Shown piece after piece: positions 46,525 to 55,467 of a stretch of DNA of 64,000 bases (its first letter is position 1; each line of letters begins with the position of its first letter). Location: contig QDFQ01000001.1 of NCBI GenBank assembly GCA_003075315.1, positions 62,001-126,000 of the forward strand. Direction: 5' to 3'. The translations under genes were made by a program, and so were the position numbers. The stretch comes from Arthrobacter sp. TPD3018. Lineage in GTDB: Bacteria; Pseudomonadota; Alphaproteobacteria; Sphingomonadales; Sphingomonadaceae. The notes below the pieces were generated by a model, which worked only from the letters and a program-made list of their open reading frames with translations, did not search any database and had not been told where the DNA came from.

Positions 46525-47139
46525 TCAGCTTGCGGCGGGCTGCTGTGCCTGCACGCTGCCACGCTGCGGCTCGACCCAGCCGATGGTGCCGTCGCCGCGA
46601 CGATAGACCATGTTGTACGCCCCGGTGCCCGCATTCTTGAACAAAAGGGCAGCGGTGTTGCGCAGATCGAGCATCATCACGGCATCCGACACGCTGGCAT
46701 CGGGAATGTCGACGCGCGTTTCGGCGATGATAAGCGGCGCGTCGCCCACATCCTCCTCGGTGGCGGCCGGTTCCTGGAACAGCGTATAGCCCGCATTGTC
46801 ATAGCCCAGATCCTCCTGGATCGCCGCGGCCTCGCTGGCGTGGCGGTCCTTCAGGCGGCGCATATAGCGGCGCAGCTGCGTCTCGATCTTTCCCGCCGCC
46901 CCGTCGAACGCGAGGTGTGCCTCTTGCGCCTGGTGGCTGCCCTTCAGCACCAGACCCTTCATGACGTGTACCACGATATCGCAGCGGAAGCCGACATCGT
47001 GCGGCCCCTTGCCGAACGTCACCTCAGACGAGATGGCGCGCGCGAAATGCTTGGTGGCGATACCCTGAAGCCGGTCGCTCACATGATCCTTGAGCGCGTC
47101 GCCGGTTGCGACCTGATGACCAGAAATCCGGATATCCAT
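46525..47139 (-). CDS. hpf: Long ribosome hibernation promoting factor
   Basis: 204 residues, the long HPF form. The N-terminal S30AE domain is MDIRISGHQVATGDALKDHV...GIATKHFARA and the C-terminal dimerisation domain is AVMMLDLRNTAALLFKNAGTGAYNMVYRRGDGTIGWVEP. It pairs ribosomes into inactive dimers in stationary phase. I chose the ATG at 47139 because GGAG lies 6 bases upstream; the earlier ATG at 47151 overlaps that ribosome site. Confidence 0.93.
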   Translation of the reverse strand: MDIRISGHQVATGDALKDHVSDRLQGIATKHFARAISSEVTFGKGPHDVGFRCDIVVHVMKGLVLKGSHQAQEAHLAFDGAAGKIETQLRRYMRRLKDRHASEAAAIQEDLGYDNAGYTLFQEPAATEEDVGDAPLIIAETRVDIPDASVSDAVMMLDLRNTAALLFKNAGTGAYNMVYRRGDGTIGWVEPQRGSVQAQQPAAS

Positions 47140-47189
47140 CGTCTTCTCCATTGATAGGGGCTGACCTGTTGGCCTTTGCCCGGTTGGCG

Positions 47190-47885
47190 TTAATCGAACG
47201 CCGCGACCCCCCAGATTGGATCCTGCAACTTGGAAACAAATGCCGCGTGGGCGGCAAGTTCCGCCTCGGACGGGCGAAAGGTGCGGGGCGGACGCACCGT
47301 GACCGGGCGGCGCACGACCGGCGCCAGCGTGTCCGCGGTCGCGACTTCGCTGACCAGCCCCAGGCCGATCTGCCGTCCGCCCATCAGCTCGACATAGACC
47401 TGCGCCAGCAGCTGCGCGTCGAGTAGCGCGCCATGGTGGACACGGTGCGACCGGTCGACGCCATAGCGGGTGCAGAGCGCATCGAGCGTATGCTTGGCGC
47501 CGGGATGGCGGCTGCGCGCGATCTGCAGCGTGTCGACCATCCGCGTCTTATGGCAGATCGGCGGAAAGCCGAGCGCGCCCAACTCGCCGTTCAGGAAGCC
47601 GAAGTCGAACGAGGCGTTGTGCGCGACGAGCGGCGCATCGCCCAGAAAGTCGAGCAGCTCCGCCACGCCCTCGGCGAACACCGGAAACTTCGACAGGAAC
47701 GCCGCGGACAGGCCATGGACGCGCTCCGCATCGGCCGGCATGTCGCGTTCGGGGTGGTAATAAGCGTGGAAGGTGCGGCCGGTTTCGACCCGGTTGACCA
47801 TCTCGACGCAGCCGATCTCGACCAACCGATCGCCTTCGCTGAATTTGAAGCCGGTGGTCTCGGTATCGAAGACGATCTCACGCAT
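47190..47885 (-). CDS. dnaQ: DNA polymerase III epsilon subunit (3'-5' proofreading exonuclease)
   Basis: 231 residues. The exonuclease motifs are FDTETTGF (ExoI), HNASFDFGFLN (ExoII) and HHGALLDAQLLA (ExoIII epsilon type). The C-terminal tail carries the alpha-binding segment. It corrects replication errors. It lies directly in the ppsR-maf-aroE-coaE-dnaQ chain that flanks the origin in Caulobacter relatives. Confidence 0.95.
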   Translation of the reverse strand: MREIVFDTETTGFKFSEGDRLVEIGCVEMVNRVETGRTFHAYYHPERDMPADAERVHGLSAAFLSKFPVFAEGVAELLDFLGDAPLVAHNASFDFGFLNGELGALGFPPICHKTRMVDTLQIARSRHPGAKHTLDALCTRYGVDRSHRVHHGALLDAQLLAQVYVELMGGRQIGLGLVSEVATADTLAPVVRRPVTVRPPRTFRPSEAELAAHAAFVSKLQDPIWGVAAFD

Positions 47886-47892
47886 TACCCTC

Positions 47893-48510
47893 TTATCCGC
47901 CTGCTTCGGCCCTCATGCAAGCGATGACACGGCGGACGGCCTCTCGCGTCTGGTCGATCGCGACATCGGTGGCGATGATGACGTCGGCGCGCGCGCGTTT
48001 CTCCGCATCGGGCATTTGGCGCGCGAGGATCGCGTCGAACTTGGCGGGCGTCATGCCGGGTCGGGTGAGGGTGCGTGCCCGCTGCACCTCGGGGGCTGCC
48101 GAGACGACCGCGATCCGGTCAACGTGCGCGTCGCCGCCGGTTTCGAAGAGCAGGGGAATGTCGAAGACGACGAACGGCGCTTCGGCGTTGGCGGCGAGGA
48201 AAGCCGCACGCTCTTCCGCCACGGCGGGGTGGACGATCCCCTCCAGCCGACGCATCGCGTCGTCATCGCCAAGGACGGCAGCCGACAGCTTCGCCCGATC
48301 CACACCCATATCCGATGTGGTGCCGGGAAACGCCGCCTCGATCGCGGCGACGACGCGGCCGCCGGGGCCTTGCAGGCGATGCACCGTCGCATCGGCGTCG
48401 AACACAGGCACAGCGTCGTCGGCAAACATAGTGGCAACCGTCGACTTGCCCATACCGATCGAGCCCGTGAGGCCTAGGATCAGCGGACGCCCCAGCGACG
48501 TAGCGCTCAC
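47893..48510 (-). CDS. coaE: Dephospho-CoA kinase
   Basis: 205 residues. The P-loop GLTGSIGMGKSTV is near the start and the substrate region VFDADATVHRL follows. It phosphorylates dephospho-CoA to CoA. GTG start overlaps the aroE stop (GTGA), and its stop is 7 bases from dnaQ. Confidence 0.94.
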   Translation of the reverse strand: MSATSLGRPLILGLTGSIGMGKSTVATMFADDAVPVFDADATVHRLQGPGGRVVAAIEAAFPGTTSDMGVDRAKLSAAVLGDDDAMRRLEGIVHPAVAEERAAFLAANAEAPFVVFDIPLLFETGGDAHVDRIAVVSAAPEVQRARTLTRPGMTPAKFDAILARQMPDAEKRARADVIIATDVAIDQTREAVRRVIACMRAEAGG

Positions 48511-49319
48511 GCCAGCAGCGCCTCGCGAAGCTCCTCGTCGCGGTCGCGCGGCGGTGCGACGCCGAAGAACAGTTCGAACGCCAGTGCCGCCTGGCCGATC
48601 AGCATCTCGAGTCCATCGACCGTCTCCAGCCCCCGCGCACGCGCCGCCGCGAGCAGCGGCGTTTCGAGCGGCGAATAGACGATGTCGTACACGACGCTAT
48701 CGTCGTCCAGGTCGGGCAGATCGACGGGCAGGGGGGGCTGGCCGGTCATGCCCAGCGTGCTGGCATTGACCAGCAGCGCCGTGTCGGGCGGCACCGGTGC
48801 CGTCAGCGGCAGCGCCTGCCCCTTGAGGCCGAAGGACGATAGCAGCACCCCGGCCTTCAACACATTGCGGTTGAGCAGCGTCACCGGCCCCACGCCCATC
48901 CGGGCGAGCGCGAACAGGACGGCGCGCGCCGCGCCGCCGGCCCCGATCACCGTCACCGGCCGATCGGCAAAATCAAACCCGGCGATCGGCGCATAAAATC
49001 CGCCGGCATCGGTGTTGGTCCCGACCAGCGCCCCGTCCTCCGCACGGAAGACGGTGTTGATAGCACCGATGCCGCCGCGCACGTCCCCGCGATCCTCGAC
49101 ATGATCGAGCGCGGCAAGCTTGTGCGGCATCGTGATGTTGCAGCCACGCCAGGCGGGATCGTCGCGCCGCTCGGCGAAGAAGCGAGGCAAGTCGTCGGTC
49201 GTCACCAGCGTCTTGCGATAGTCGGCGTCGAGTCCCAGTTGATCAAGCCAGAAGCGATGGATGATCGGCGATTTCGACTGTGCGATCGGATCGCCGATCA
49301 CTTCGGCATAAGGGGTCAT
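48507..49319 (-). CDS. aroE: Shikimate dehydrogenase
   Basis: 270 residues from the ATG at 49319, which overlaps the upstream membrane-gene stop (ATGA). The substrate motif SKSPIIH and the TMPHK lysine are present, and the NADP fold has VIGAGGAARAVLFAL. It reduces 3-dehydroshikimate. The ATG five codons upstream would overlap the previous gene more and lacks support. Confidence 0.94.
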   Translation of the reverse strand: MTPYAEVIGDPIAQSKSPIIHRFWLDQLGLDADYRKTLVTTDDLPRFFAERRDDPAWRGCNITMPHKLAALDHVEDRGDVRGGIGAINTVFRAEDGALVGTNTDAGGFYAPIAGFDFADRPVTVIGAGGAARAVLFALARMGVGPVTLLNRNVLKAGVLLSSFGLKGQALPLTAPVPPDTALLVNASTLGMTGQPPLPVDLPDLDDDSVVYDIVYSPLETPLLAAARARGLETVDGLEMLIGQAALAFELFFGVAPPRDRDEELREALLA

Positions 49320-49663
49320 GCAGGGTTCCGGCATTCAAAACGACCGTCGCAGACAAGGTCGATGGTGAGTGCGCCCACACCGATCAGCACGACCGGCGCG
49401 GCGAGCGCGAGGATAGCGGCGAGCAGCAAGGGACGACGTTTTGCAGCAAACTTTGCGAGCGCCGCCACGATGCCGAGGATCAGCGCCCCGATCAGGCAGG
49501 GCAAGGCAGACATCAGGCCGACGAACAACACGGTCAGCGGCCATCCGCCCGCATTCGGTGAATCATAGAGCATCGGCGAAAACAGAATCGCCATCGCCGC
49601 GAACGGCAGGCCAAGGCCGGCGATCACCGCCACGATGATGGCCAACGCGCGATCGCCGTTCAT
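49316..49663 (-). CDS. Small membrane protein of unknown function
   Basis: 115 residues with three predicted helices (ALAIIVAVIAGLGLPFAAMAILF; LTVLFVGLMSALPCLIGALILGIVAALA; LLLAAILALAAPVVLIGVGALTIDLV). No family recognised. It is translationally coupled at both ends: its ATG overlaps the maf stop (ATGA) and its stop overlaps the aroE ATG (ATGA). That coupling is strong evidence that it is a real gene. Confidence 0.7.
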   Translation of the reverse strand: MNGDRALAIIVAVIAGLGLPFAAMAILFSPMLYDSPNAGGWPLTVLFVGLMSALPCLIGALILGIVAALAKFAAKRRPLLLAAILALAAPVVLIGVGALTIDLVCDGRFECRNPA

Positions 49664-50253
49664 GCGAGCAGCATCCCGCGGACGCGCAGATAGTCGAGCA
49701 CGTTAAGTAGCGGCAGGCCCAGCACGGTGAACTGACTGCCGTCGATACGGCTGAACAGCTGCGCCCCTGGCCCTTCGATCCGATAGCAGCCGACGCAGCC
49801 GCTGATCGCCGGCCATTCCTGATCGAGATACGCCTGGATGAAGGCGGAGGAGAGGGGGCGGACATGCATCCGCGCCGCCTCGACATGGCGCCAGACCGGG
49901 CGTCCGGCTTCGGCGATCACCGCAGCGCTCCACAATTCATGGCGCGTACCCGACATGGCGGCGAGATGTTCGGCCGCCTGTTCGCGGCTCTCGGGCTTAT
50001 CGAGCAGCCGCCCATCGGCAAGCGCGACGACGCTGTCGCTGCCGAGCACCAGCCGGTCGGGGTGGCGCAGGCTAACCTTCACCGCCTTCAATTCGGCAAG
50101 GGCATCGGCAAGGTCGCGCGGGGATCGACCGATGAGCGACGCCTTCGCGCCATCCTCGTCGACGCCCGCCGCAGTCGCATCGAACGGGACGCCCGCCGCG
50201 GTGAGCATCGCGCGGCGCGAAGCGCTCTGCGAGGCAAGGAGGAGGGGAGTCAT
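49660..50253 (-). CDS. maf: Maf-family nucleoside triphosphate pyrophosphatase
   Basis: 197 residues. LLLASQSASRRAML at the start and VLGSDSVVALADG in the middle are the Maf signatures; the segment CVGCYRIEGPGAQLFSRIDGSQ fits the YceF/Maf group. It hydrolyses modified or excess nucleoside triphosphates. ATG start; preceded by a REP palindrome (50264-50359) between it and ppsR. Confidence 0.92.
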   Translation of the reverse strand: MTPLLLASQSASRRAMLTAAGVPFDATAAGVDEDGAKASLIGRSPRDLADALAELKAVKVSLRHPDRLVLGSDSVVALADGRLLDKPESREQAAEHLAAMSGTRHELWSAAVIAEAGRPVWRHVEAARMHVRPLSSAFIQAYLDQEWPAISGCVGCYRIEGPGAQLFSRIDGSQFTVLGLPLLNVLDYLRVRGMLLA

Positions 50254-50263
50254 CTCAAATCTC

Positions 50264-50359
50264 CGTCATTCCCGCGAAGGCGGGAATCCAGAACCACTGA
50301 CGCTGCTGATGGAGCCGAAACGGTAGCGCGTCTGGATCCCCGCCTCCGCGGGGATGACG
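50264..50359. repeat. REP-like paired palindrome (family C)
   Basis: The arms CATTCCCGCGAAGGCGGGAA and GGATCCCCGCCTCCGCGGGG, outer CGTC/GACG. It sits between ppsR and maf inside the otherwise tightly packed operon. Confidence 0.85.
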
Positions 50360-50385
50360 ACCATGAGGGAACGGCAACAAATACA

Positions 50386-51195
50386 TCACCCCTTCCGCTC
50401 GTTCGCCAGCGCAATGATCGCCGCCGCAGTCTCCTCGATCGAACGGCGCGTCACGTCGATCACCGGCCAGCCGTTGTCGGCGAACATCCGCCGCGCAAAG
50501 GCGATCTCGCGCGTCACCGCTTCCTCCTCGACGTAAGCGGTATCCGGCATCTGGTTGAGCGACAGCAGGCGGTTGCGCCGGATCTGGATCAGCCGGTCGG
50601 CGCTGGTCGTCAGCCCAACGACGAGCGGCCGCTTCAGGTCGAACAGCATCCGCGGCGGCGGGCTTTCGACGACGATCGGGATATTCGCGGTCTTCCACCC
50701 GCGGTTGGCAAGATAGATGGAGGTCGGCGTCTTCGACGACCGCGACACGCCGGCCAGGACGATATCCGCCTCTTCCCAATCCTCGTGCGCGATGCCGTCG
50801 TCGTGCGCGATCGTCCATTGGATGGCATCGACGCGGGCGAAATAGGCGGCGTCCAGCGCATGCTGGCGCCCCGGCCGCGCCTTCGCCTGCTGGCCGAGCA
50901 AGCCCGACAGCGCATCGTTGACCGGATCGAGGGGCGCCACCGCCGGCAACCCAAGCGCCAGACACCGCTGCTCCAGGATACGGCGGGTCGCGGCATTCAC
51001 CAGCGTGAAGATCACCAACCCCGGGTTCTGCGCGATCTCCTGCAGAATGCGCTCCAGATGCGCCTCGGTCCGGACCATCGGCCAGAAATGGCGTACCGTC
51101 TCGACGTCATCATATTGCGCGAGGGCGGCCTTCGCGATGTTCTCCAGCGTCTCACCGGTCGAGTCCGATAGGAGGTGGAGGTGGAGGCGCATCAT
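50386..51195 (-). CDS. ppsR: Pyruvate, phosphate dikinase regulatory protein (DUF299)
   Basis: 269 residues. The family start LHLLSDSTGETLENIAKAA and the nucleotide loop GVSRSSKTPTSIYLA are present. Members switch PEP synthase or pyruvate phosphate dikinase on and off by phosphorylation. GGAGG lies 5 bases before the ATG at 51195 (a second ATG is at 51192). The frame back to 51264 runs into the origin and is rejected. Divergent from hemE. Confidence 0.93.
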   Translation of the reverse strand: MMRLHLHLLSDSTGETLENIAKAALAQYDDVETVRHFWPMVRTEAHLERILQEIAQNPGLVIFTLVNAATRRILEQRCLALGLPAVAPLDPVNDALSGLLGQQAKARPGRQHALDAAYFARVDAIQWTIAHDDGIAHEDWEEADIVLAGVSRSSKTPTSIYLANRGWKTANIPIVVESPPPRMLFDLKRPLVVGLTTSADRLIQIRRNRLLSLNQMPDTAYVEEEAVTREIAFARRMFADNGWPVIDVTRRSIEETAAAIIALANERKG

Positions 51196-51507
51196 CGCGA
51201 CCTCCGGGGCAGACCTGTGGACAACATGGGGATGATCGATAGGACAAGTCGGCAGGTCAGCCAAGCGACCCCGGCGGCGTGGACAACCGTCATTTCATCC
51301 ACATGTTCGCCAACATGGCACGTTTTTATCCACAGATCGTGGAAAACGGGGACACCGCGAACCGAATCGACACGATTCCGTGCGTCCTTGCCCGTCAACC
51401 TGTGGGTGATTAGGGCATGAAACCGCTTATCCCGTATTCCACGTGCCAATCACTTCATCATCCTTTCTAAGAATCTTTATATAGGAAGAAGGACGCTGAC
51501 CGATCCT
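51196..51507. other. oriC: Putative chromosomal replication origin (oriC) between ppsR and hemE
   Basis: 312 bases with no gene. It holds one perfect DnaA box TTATCCACA (51326-51334) and near-matches at 51216-51224 (TGTGGACAA), 51278-51286, 51295-51303 (TCATCCACA), 51338-51346 and 51401-51409. GANTC sites lie at 51364, 51374 and 51471. An AT-rich stretch (about 51455-51490) is a candidate unwinding element. In Caulobacter the origin lies next to hemE, with the same flanking gene order. I see no full CtrA (TTAA-N7-TTAA) box. Confidence 0.75.
51326..51334 (+). promoter_or_regulatory. Perfect DnaA box
   Basis: TTATCCACA, the consensus DnaA-binding nonamer, inside the putative origin. Confidence 0.8.
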
Positions 51508-52527
51508 GTGAACAAGCCGCTGCTCGCCACGCTGAACGGCGCGAAACCGGCCGTGCCGCCGATGTGGCTTATGCGACAGGCGGGGCGCTACCTGCCCGAG
51601 TATCGCGCGCTGCGGGCGGAGAAGGGCGGCTTCCTCGCGCTGGCCACCGATCCGGTCGCCGCAGCGGAGGTGACGCTGCAACCGATCCGTCGCTTCGGCT
51701 TCGACGGCGCGATCCTGTTCTCGGACATTCTGATGGTGCCCTGGGCTCTGGGCCAAGAGCTGACGTTCGGGCCGGGCGAGGGACCGCGGCTGACCCCGCC
51801 GTTGGTCGATCATGCGCTCGGCGCGCTGGAACGGGTGCCTCAGCGCCTCGAGCCGGTCTACGCAACCTGTGCGCGGGTGGCAGCCGCCTTGCCGCGAGAG
51901 ACCACCTTTCTGGGCTTTGCCGGCAGTCCCTGGACGGTGGCGACCTATATGGTGGCTGGGCAGGGGTCGAAGGATCAGGGCGAGACGCGTGGTTTCGCCT
52001 ATGCTGACCCGGCTGCGTTCGGTGCGATCATCGACGCGATCGTCGGCATGACCATCGACTATCTCGCGCGACAGATCGAAAGCGGGGTCGAGGCGGTGCA
52101 GCTGTTCGACAGTTGGGCGGGGTCGTTATCGCCCGATCAATTCGAACGCTGGGTGATCGCCCCCAATGCGGCGATCGTCGCCGGGCTGCGGGCGCGATGC
52201 CCGAACGCGGTCATCATCGGTTTCCCGAAGGGGGCAGGGGGCAAGCTGCCCGCTTATGCCCGCGAAACCGGCGTCGATGCGATCGGGCTGGATGAGACGG
52301 TCGATCCGGCCTGGGCGGACGCGGTGCTGCCGCAGGGGCTGCCGGTGCAGGGCAATCTCGATCCGCTCGCACTGCTCGCTGGCGGTACGGCCCTTGATGC
52401 AGGCATCGACCGGGTGCTCGCGGCGTTCCGCGATCGGCCGCACGTCTTCAACCTCGGCCATGGCATCGGCCAGTTCACCTCGATCGCGCATGTCGAACAT
52501 CTGATCCAACGGGTAAGGAACGCGTGA
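51508..52527 (+). CDS. hemE: Uroporphyrinogen III decarboxylase
   Basis: 339 residues from GTG. The signatures WLMRQAGRYLPEYRALR and FLGFAGSPWTVATYMVAG are the two conserved uroporphyrinogen decarboxylase motifs. It makes coproporphyrinogen III in heme synthesis. It lies next to the origin and its stop overlaps the hemJ start, giving a hemE-hemJ pair. Confidence 0.95.
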   Translation: MNKPLLATLNGAKPAVPPMWLMRQAGRYLPEYRALRAEKGGFLALATDPVAAAEVTLQPIRRFGFDGAILFSDILMVPWALGQELTFGPGEGPRLTPPLVDHALGALERVPQRLEPVYATCARVAAALPRETTFLGFAGSPWTVATYMVAGQGSKDQGETRGFAYADPAAFGAIIDAIVGMTIDYLARQIESGVEAVQLFDSWAGSLSPDQFERWVIAPNAAIVAGLRARCPNAVIIGFPKGAGGKLPAYARETGVDAIGLDETVDPAWADAVLPQGLPVQGNLDPLALLAGGTALDAGIDRVLAAFRDRPHVFNLGHGIGQFTSIAHVEHLIQRVRNA

Positions 52528-52973
52528 TGGAAGCCTTGGCAGCTGCCTATCTGTGGATCGTCGCAGCGCATGTGATCTTCGTCATCTTCTGGATGGCGGG
52601 CCTGTTCATGCTGCCCCGCTATCTGGTCTATCATCAGGAAGCGCTGGCGGCGGGGCGTAGCGACGAGGCGGCGCTGTGGGTGGAGCGCGAGGGCAAGATC
52701 CGCTCGATCATCCTCACCCCGGCGATGATCGCGGTGTGGGTGCTCGGCCTGACGCTCGCCACCGTGGGCCAGCATTGGGGCGAGGGGTGGCTGCATGCCA
52801 AATTCGCCCTCGTGCTGCTGCTGTCGGGCTATCACGGCTGGGCGGTCGGCTATGCCAAAAGGCTGGCGCGCGGCGAGATGCGGCTCGATGGCCGTAAGCT
52901 GCGCATGATCAACGAGGTGCCCGCGCTGCTGGCAACGGTGATCGTCGTGCTGGTGTTCGTGAAGCCGTTCTGA
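52527..52973 (+). CDS. hemJ: Protoporphyrinogen oxidase HemJ-like membrane protein
   Basis: 148 residues, four membrane helices. The family signature HVIFVIFWMAGLFMLPRYLVYH contains the essential His and the conserved aromatic residues. HemJ oxidises protoporphyrinogen in bacteria without HemG/HemY. ATG overlaps the hemE stop by one base; AAGGAA precedes it. Position next to hemE fits heme synthesis. Confidence 0.9.
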   Translation: MEALAAAYLWIVAAHVIFVIFWMAGLFMLPRYLVYHQEALAAGRSDEAALWVEREGKIRSIILTPAMIAVWVLGLTLATVGQHWGEGWLHAKFALVLLLSGYHGWAVGYAKRLARGEMRLDGRKLRMINEVPALLATVIVVLVFVKPF

Positions 52974-53000
52974 GCGGCGCGACGCTGTTCTGCGCTTGAC

Positions 53001-53019
53001 GGGGGCCTTGCCCCCTCTT
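53001..53019 (+). terminator. Hairpin after hemJ
   Basis: GGGGGC-CTT-GCCCCC then TCTTA, 27 bases after the hemJ stop. The T-run is poor; it may end the hemE-hemJ transcript before rho. Confidence 0.4.
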
Positions 53020-53142
53020 ACCTCCTGCCGACGCGTAGAGCCGCCGCCCGGTGGCTCCGCGTTCCTCCTCCGGCTGTTCGTCGCTGCGGTTCCTTCGCCG
53101 ATCTGAAGCCTCTCCCCACTGCCTACGCATTCGGATTATTCC

Positions 53143-54399
53143 ATGCATCTTAAAGACTTGAAGAAGAAGACCCCCGCCGACCTGGTCAGCATGGCCGAGG
53201 AATTGGGGGTCGAGGGCGCCTCGACGCTGCGCAAGCAGGATCTGCTGTTCGCGATCCTGAAGGTGCAGGCGGAGAATGGCGACCAGATCATGGGCCTCGG
53301 CACGATCGAGGTTCTGCAGGACGGCTTCGGCTTCCTGCGTTCGCCAGAAGCGAACTATCTCGCCGGTCCGGACGATATCTATGTTTCGCCCAATCAGGTG
53401 CGCAAGCACGGCCTGCGCACGGGCGATACCGTCGAAGGCGAAATCCGCGCGCCCAAGGATGGCGAACGCTATTTCGCGCTGACCAAGCTCACCTCGGTGA
53501 ACTTCGACGATCCCGAAGCGGTGCGCCACCGCGTCAACTTCGACAATTTGACGCCGCTGTATCCGGAATCGAAGCTGACGCTCGATCCCGCCGATCCGAC
53601 GCAGAAGGACAAGTCGGCGCGCGTCATCGACATCGTCTCGCCGCAGGGCAAGGGCCAGCGCACGCTGATCGTCGCTCCGCCGCGCGTCGGCAAGACGGTG
53701 ATGCTGCAGAACATCGCCAAGGCGATCACCGACAACCATCCCGAGGTGTTCCTGCTCGTCCTGCTGATCGACGAGCGGCCCGAGGAAGTCACCGACATGC
53801 AGCGCAGCGTGAAGGGCGAGGTGGTGTCCTCGACCTTCGACGAACCCGCGCAGCGTCACGTCCAGGTCGCCGAAATGGTGATCGAAAAGGCCAAGCGCCT
53901 GGTCGAGCACAAGAAGGACGTGGTGATCCTGCTCGACAGCATCACGCGCTTGGGCCGCGCCTACAACACCGTCGTGCCGTCGTCGGGCAAGGTGCTGACC
54001 GGCGGTGTCGACGCCAACGCACTTCAGCGGCCAAAGCGCTTCTTCGGGGCGGCGCGCAACATCGAAGAGGGCGGTTCGCTCTCGATCATTGCGACTGCGC
54101 TGATCGACACGGGCAGCCGCATGGACGAAGTGATCTTCGAAGAGTTCAAGGGCACGGGTAACTCCGAAATCGTCCTCGATCGCAAGGTCGCCGACAAGCG
54201 CGTCTTCCCGGCGCTGGACGTCGGCAAGTCCGGCACGCGTAAGGAAGAGCTGCTGGTCGACAAGGACAAGCTCAGCAAGCAGTGGGTGCTCCGCCGCATC
54301 CTGATGCAGATGGGCACGATCGACGCGATGGAATTCCTGCTCGACAAGATGAAGAATTCCAAGACCAACGAAGACTTCTTCGACAGCATGAATCAATAG
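53143..54399 (+). CDS. rho: Transcription termination factor Rho
   Basis: 418 residues. The N-terminal RNA-binding fold includes [26 protein letters not shown], and the RecA-like motor has Walker [10 protein letters not shown] and Walker [16 protein letters not shown]. It terminates untranslated transcripts. ATG start after a leader of about 170 bases. It is downstream of hemE-hemJ, the usual order near alphaproteobacterial origins. Confidence 0.96.
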   Translation: MHLKDLKKKTPADLVSMAEELGVEGASTLRKQDLLFAILKVQAENGDQIMGLGTIEVLQDGFGFLRSPEANYLAGPDDIYVSPNQVRKHGLRTGDTVEGEIRAPKDGERYFALTKLTSVNFDDPEAVRHRVNFDNLTPLYPESKLTLDPADPTQKDKSARVIDIVSPQGKGQRTLIVAPPRVGKTVMLQNIAKAITDNHPEVFLLVLLIDERPEEVTDMQRSVKGEVVSSTFDEPAQRHVQVAEMVIEKAKRLVEHKKDVVILLDSITRLGRAYNTVVPSSGKVLTGGVDANALQRPKRFFGAARNIEEGGSLSIIATALIDTGSRMDEVIFEEFKGTGNSEIVLDRKVADKRVFPALDVGKSGTRKEELLVDKDKLSKQWVLRRILMQMGTIDAMEFLLDKMKNSKTNEDFFDSMNQ

Positions 54400-54409
54400 C
54401 CGAGCATGG

Positions 54410-54430
54410 CCGGCCGCCTACGGCGGCCGG
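54410..54430 (+). terminator. GC hairpin after rho
   Basis: CCGGCCGCC-TAC-GGCGGCCGG, a perfect 9-bp stem 11 bases after the rho stop. It lacks a T-run, so it may be only a 3'-end stabiliser. Confidence 0.35.
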
Positions 54431-54509
54431 ACTCATGCCGGCTCGGCCGGCGGGTGCCGCAAGGCAACCCGTCCGACGCGGGCATTGAACGCATCCGCCG
54501 AATTCCATT

Positions 54510-54599
54510 CGTCACCCCGGCCGCAGAGCCGGGGTCCCGCTCGTTGTTCTACCGTCCCGAACACAAATAGCGGGACCCCGCGTCAAGCTCGGGGTGACG
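54510..54599. repeat. REP-like paired palindrome (family B)
   Basis: The arms CACCCCGGCCGCAGAGCCGGGG and GACCCCGCGTCAAGCTCGGGG with the outer CGTC/GACG, between rho and terC. Confidence 0.85.
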
Positions 54600-54716
54600 G
54601 GGTGGTGCCGGCGCTTCGTCACCAGCAATACAACGTCACAATCCTCACCCACGCGTCACCGATGGCTTTCGCGCGTTGCTGCGGTATGCACCACAGCATC
54701 AACGGGGAGTAACGAC

Positions 54717-55433
54717 GTGTCCATCATCGCCATGCTGAGCGCGGCCGCCGCCAGTGGGCCGGGGTCTCCGGCCGAGATCTGGCAGCATATCATCAACGAT
54801 TTTTCGAACATCACGACCCCTGCGGCGCTGTCGGCGTTCGTACAGGTGCTGATGATCGACGTCGTGCTGGCAGGCGACAATGCGATCGTCGTCGGCGCGC
54901 TGGCCGCGGGCCTGCCGGTCGATCAGCGCAAGAAGGTCATCCTGATCGGCATCCTCGCCGCTCTCGTCCTGCGGATCATCTTCGCGCTGGCGGTCAGCTG
55001 GTTGCTCGGCGTGATCGGGCTGATCTTCGCCGGTGGCATCCTGCTGCTGTGGGTTGCGTGGAAGATGTGGCGCGAACTGCGGGGCGAGCACAACGCCGGC
55101 TCACCTGAGGTCGAGGGCGACGAGACCGCAGGCCTGAAGGCCGCCAAGAGCTTTGCGGCCGCCGCCTGGGCCGTTGCGGTCGCCGACGTGTCGATGAGCC
55201 TTGACAACGTGCTCGCCGTTGCCGGCGCGGCGCGCGATCATCCCGGCATCCTGATCATCGGGCTGCTGCTGTCGGTCGCGCTGATGGGCATCGCGGCGAA
55301 CCTGATCGCCAAATATATCGAGCGCTATCGCTGGATCGCGTACGTCGGTCTTGCCGTCATCGTCTATGTCGCGGGCAAGATGATCTACGAAGGGATCGTG
55401 GATCCCAACGTGGGGCTCCAGGCCTTGTTCTGA
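54717..55433 (+). CDS. TerC-family membrane protein
   Basis: 238 residues from GTG with GGGGAG 7 bases upstream. Seven helices with the two acidic motifs DVVLAGDNAIVVGALA and DVSMSLDNVLAVAGAA, the TerC signature linked to metal (often manganese) export. The frame back to 54594 translates the REP element and is rejected. It is followed by a strong terminator and converges with a hydrolase gene. It interrupts the usual rho-mnmE linkage. Confidence 0.88.
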   Translation: MSIIAMLSAAAASGPGSPAEIWQHIINDFSNITTPAALSAFVQVLMIDVVLAGDNAIVVGALAAGLPVDQRKKVILIGILAALVLRIIFALAVSWLLGVIGLIFAGGILLLWVAWKMWRELRGEHNAGSPEVEGDETAGLKAAKSFAAAAWAVAVADVSMSLDNVLAVAGAARDHPGILIIGLLLSVALMGIAANLIAKYIERYRWIAYVGLAVIVYVAGKMIYEGIVDPNVGLQALF

Positions 55434-55439
55434 AGGGAG

Positions 55440-55463
55440 GGGGGGCCGCGAAGCCCCCCTTTT
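55440..55463 (+). terminator. Intrinsic terminator after terC
   Basis: GGGGGGC-CGCGAA-GCCCCCC followed by TTTT, 6 bases after the terC stop. It probably also slows the convergent transcript. Confidence 0.85.
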
Positions 55464-55467
55464 CGTA

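Larger units (their letters stand above)
54400..54716. other. 317-base intergenic region between rho and terC
   Basis: It contains a GC hairpin after rho (54410-54430), a stretch like the xth hairpin array (54435-54482), the family B REP palindrome (54510-54599) and the terC leader with GGGGAG before the GTG. No gene is supported. Confidence 0.6.
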
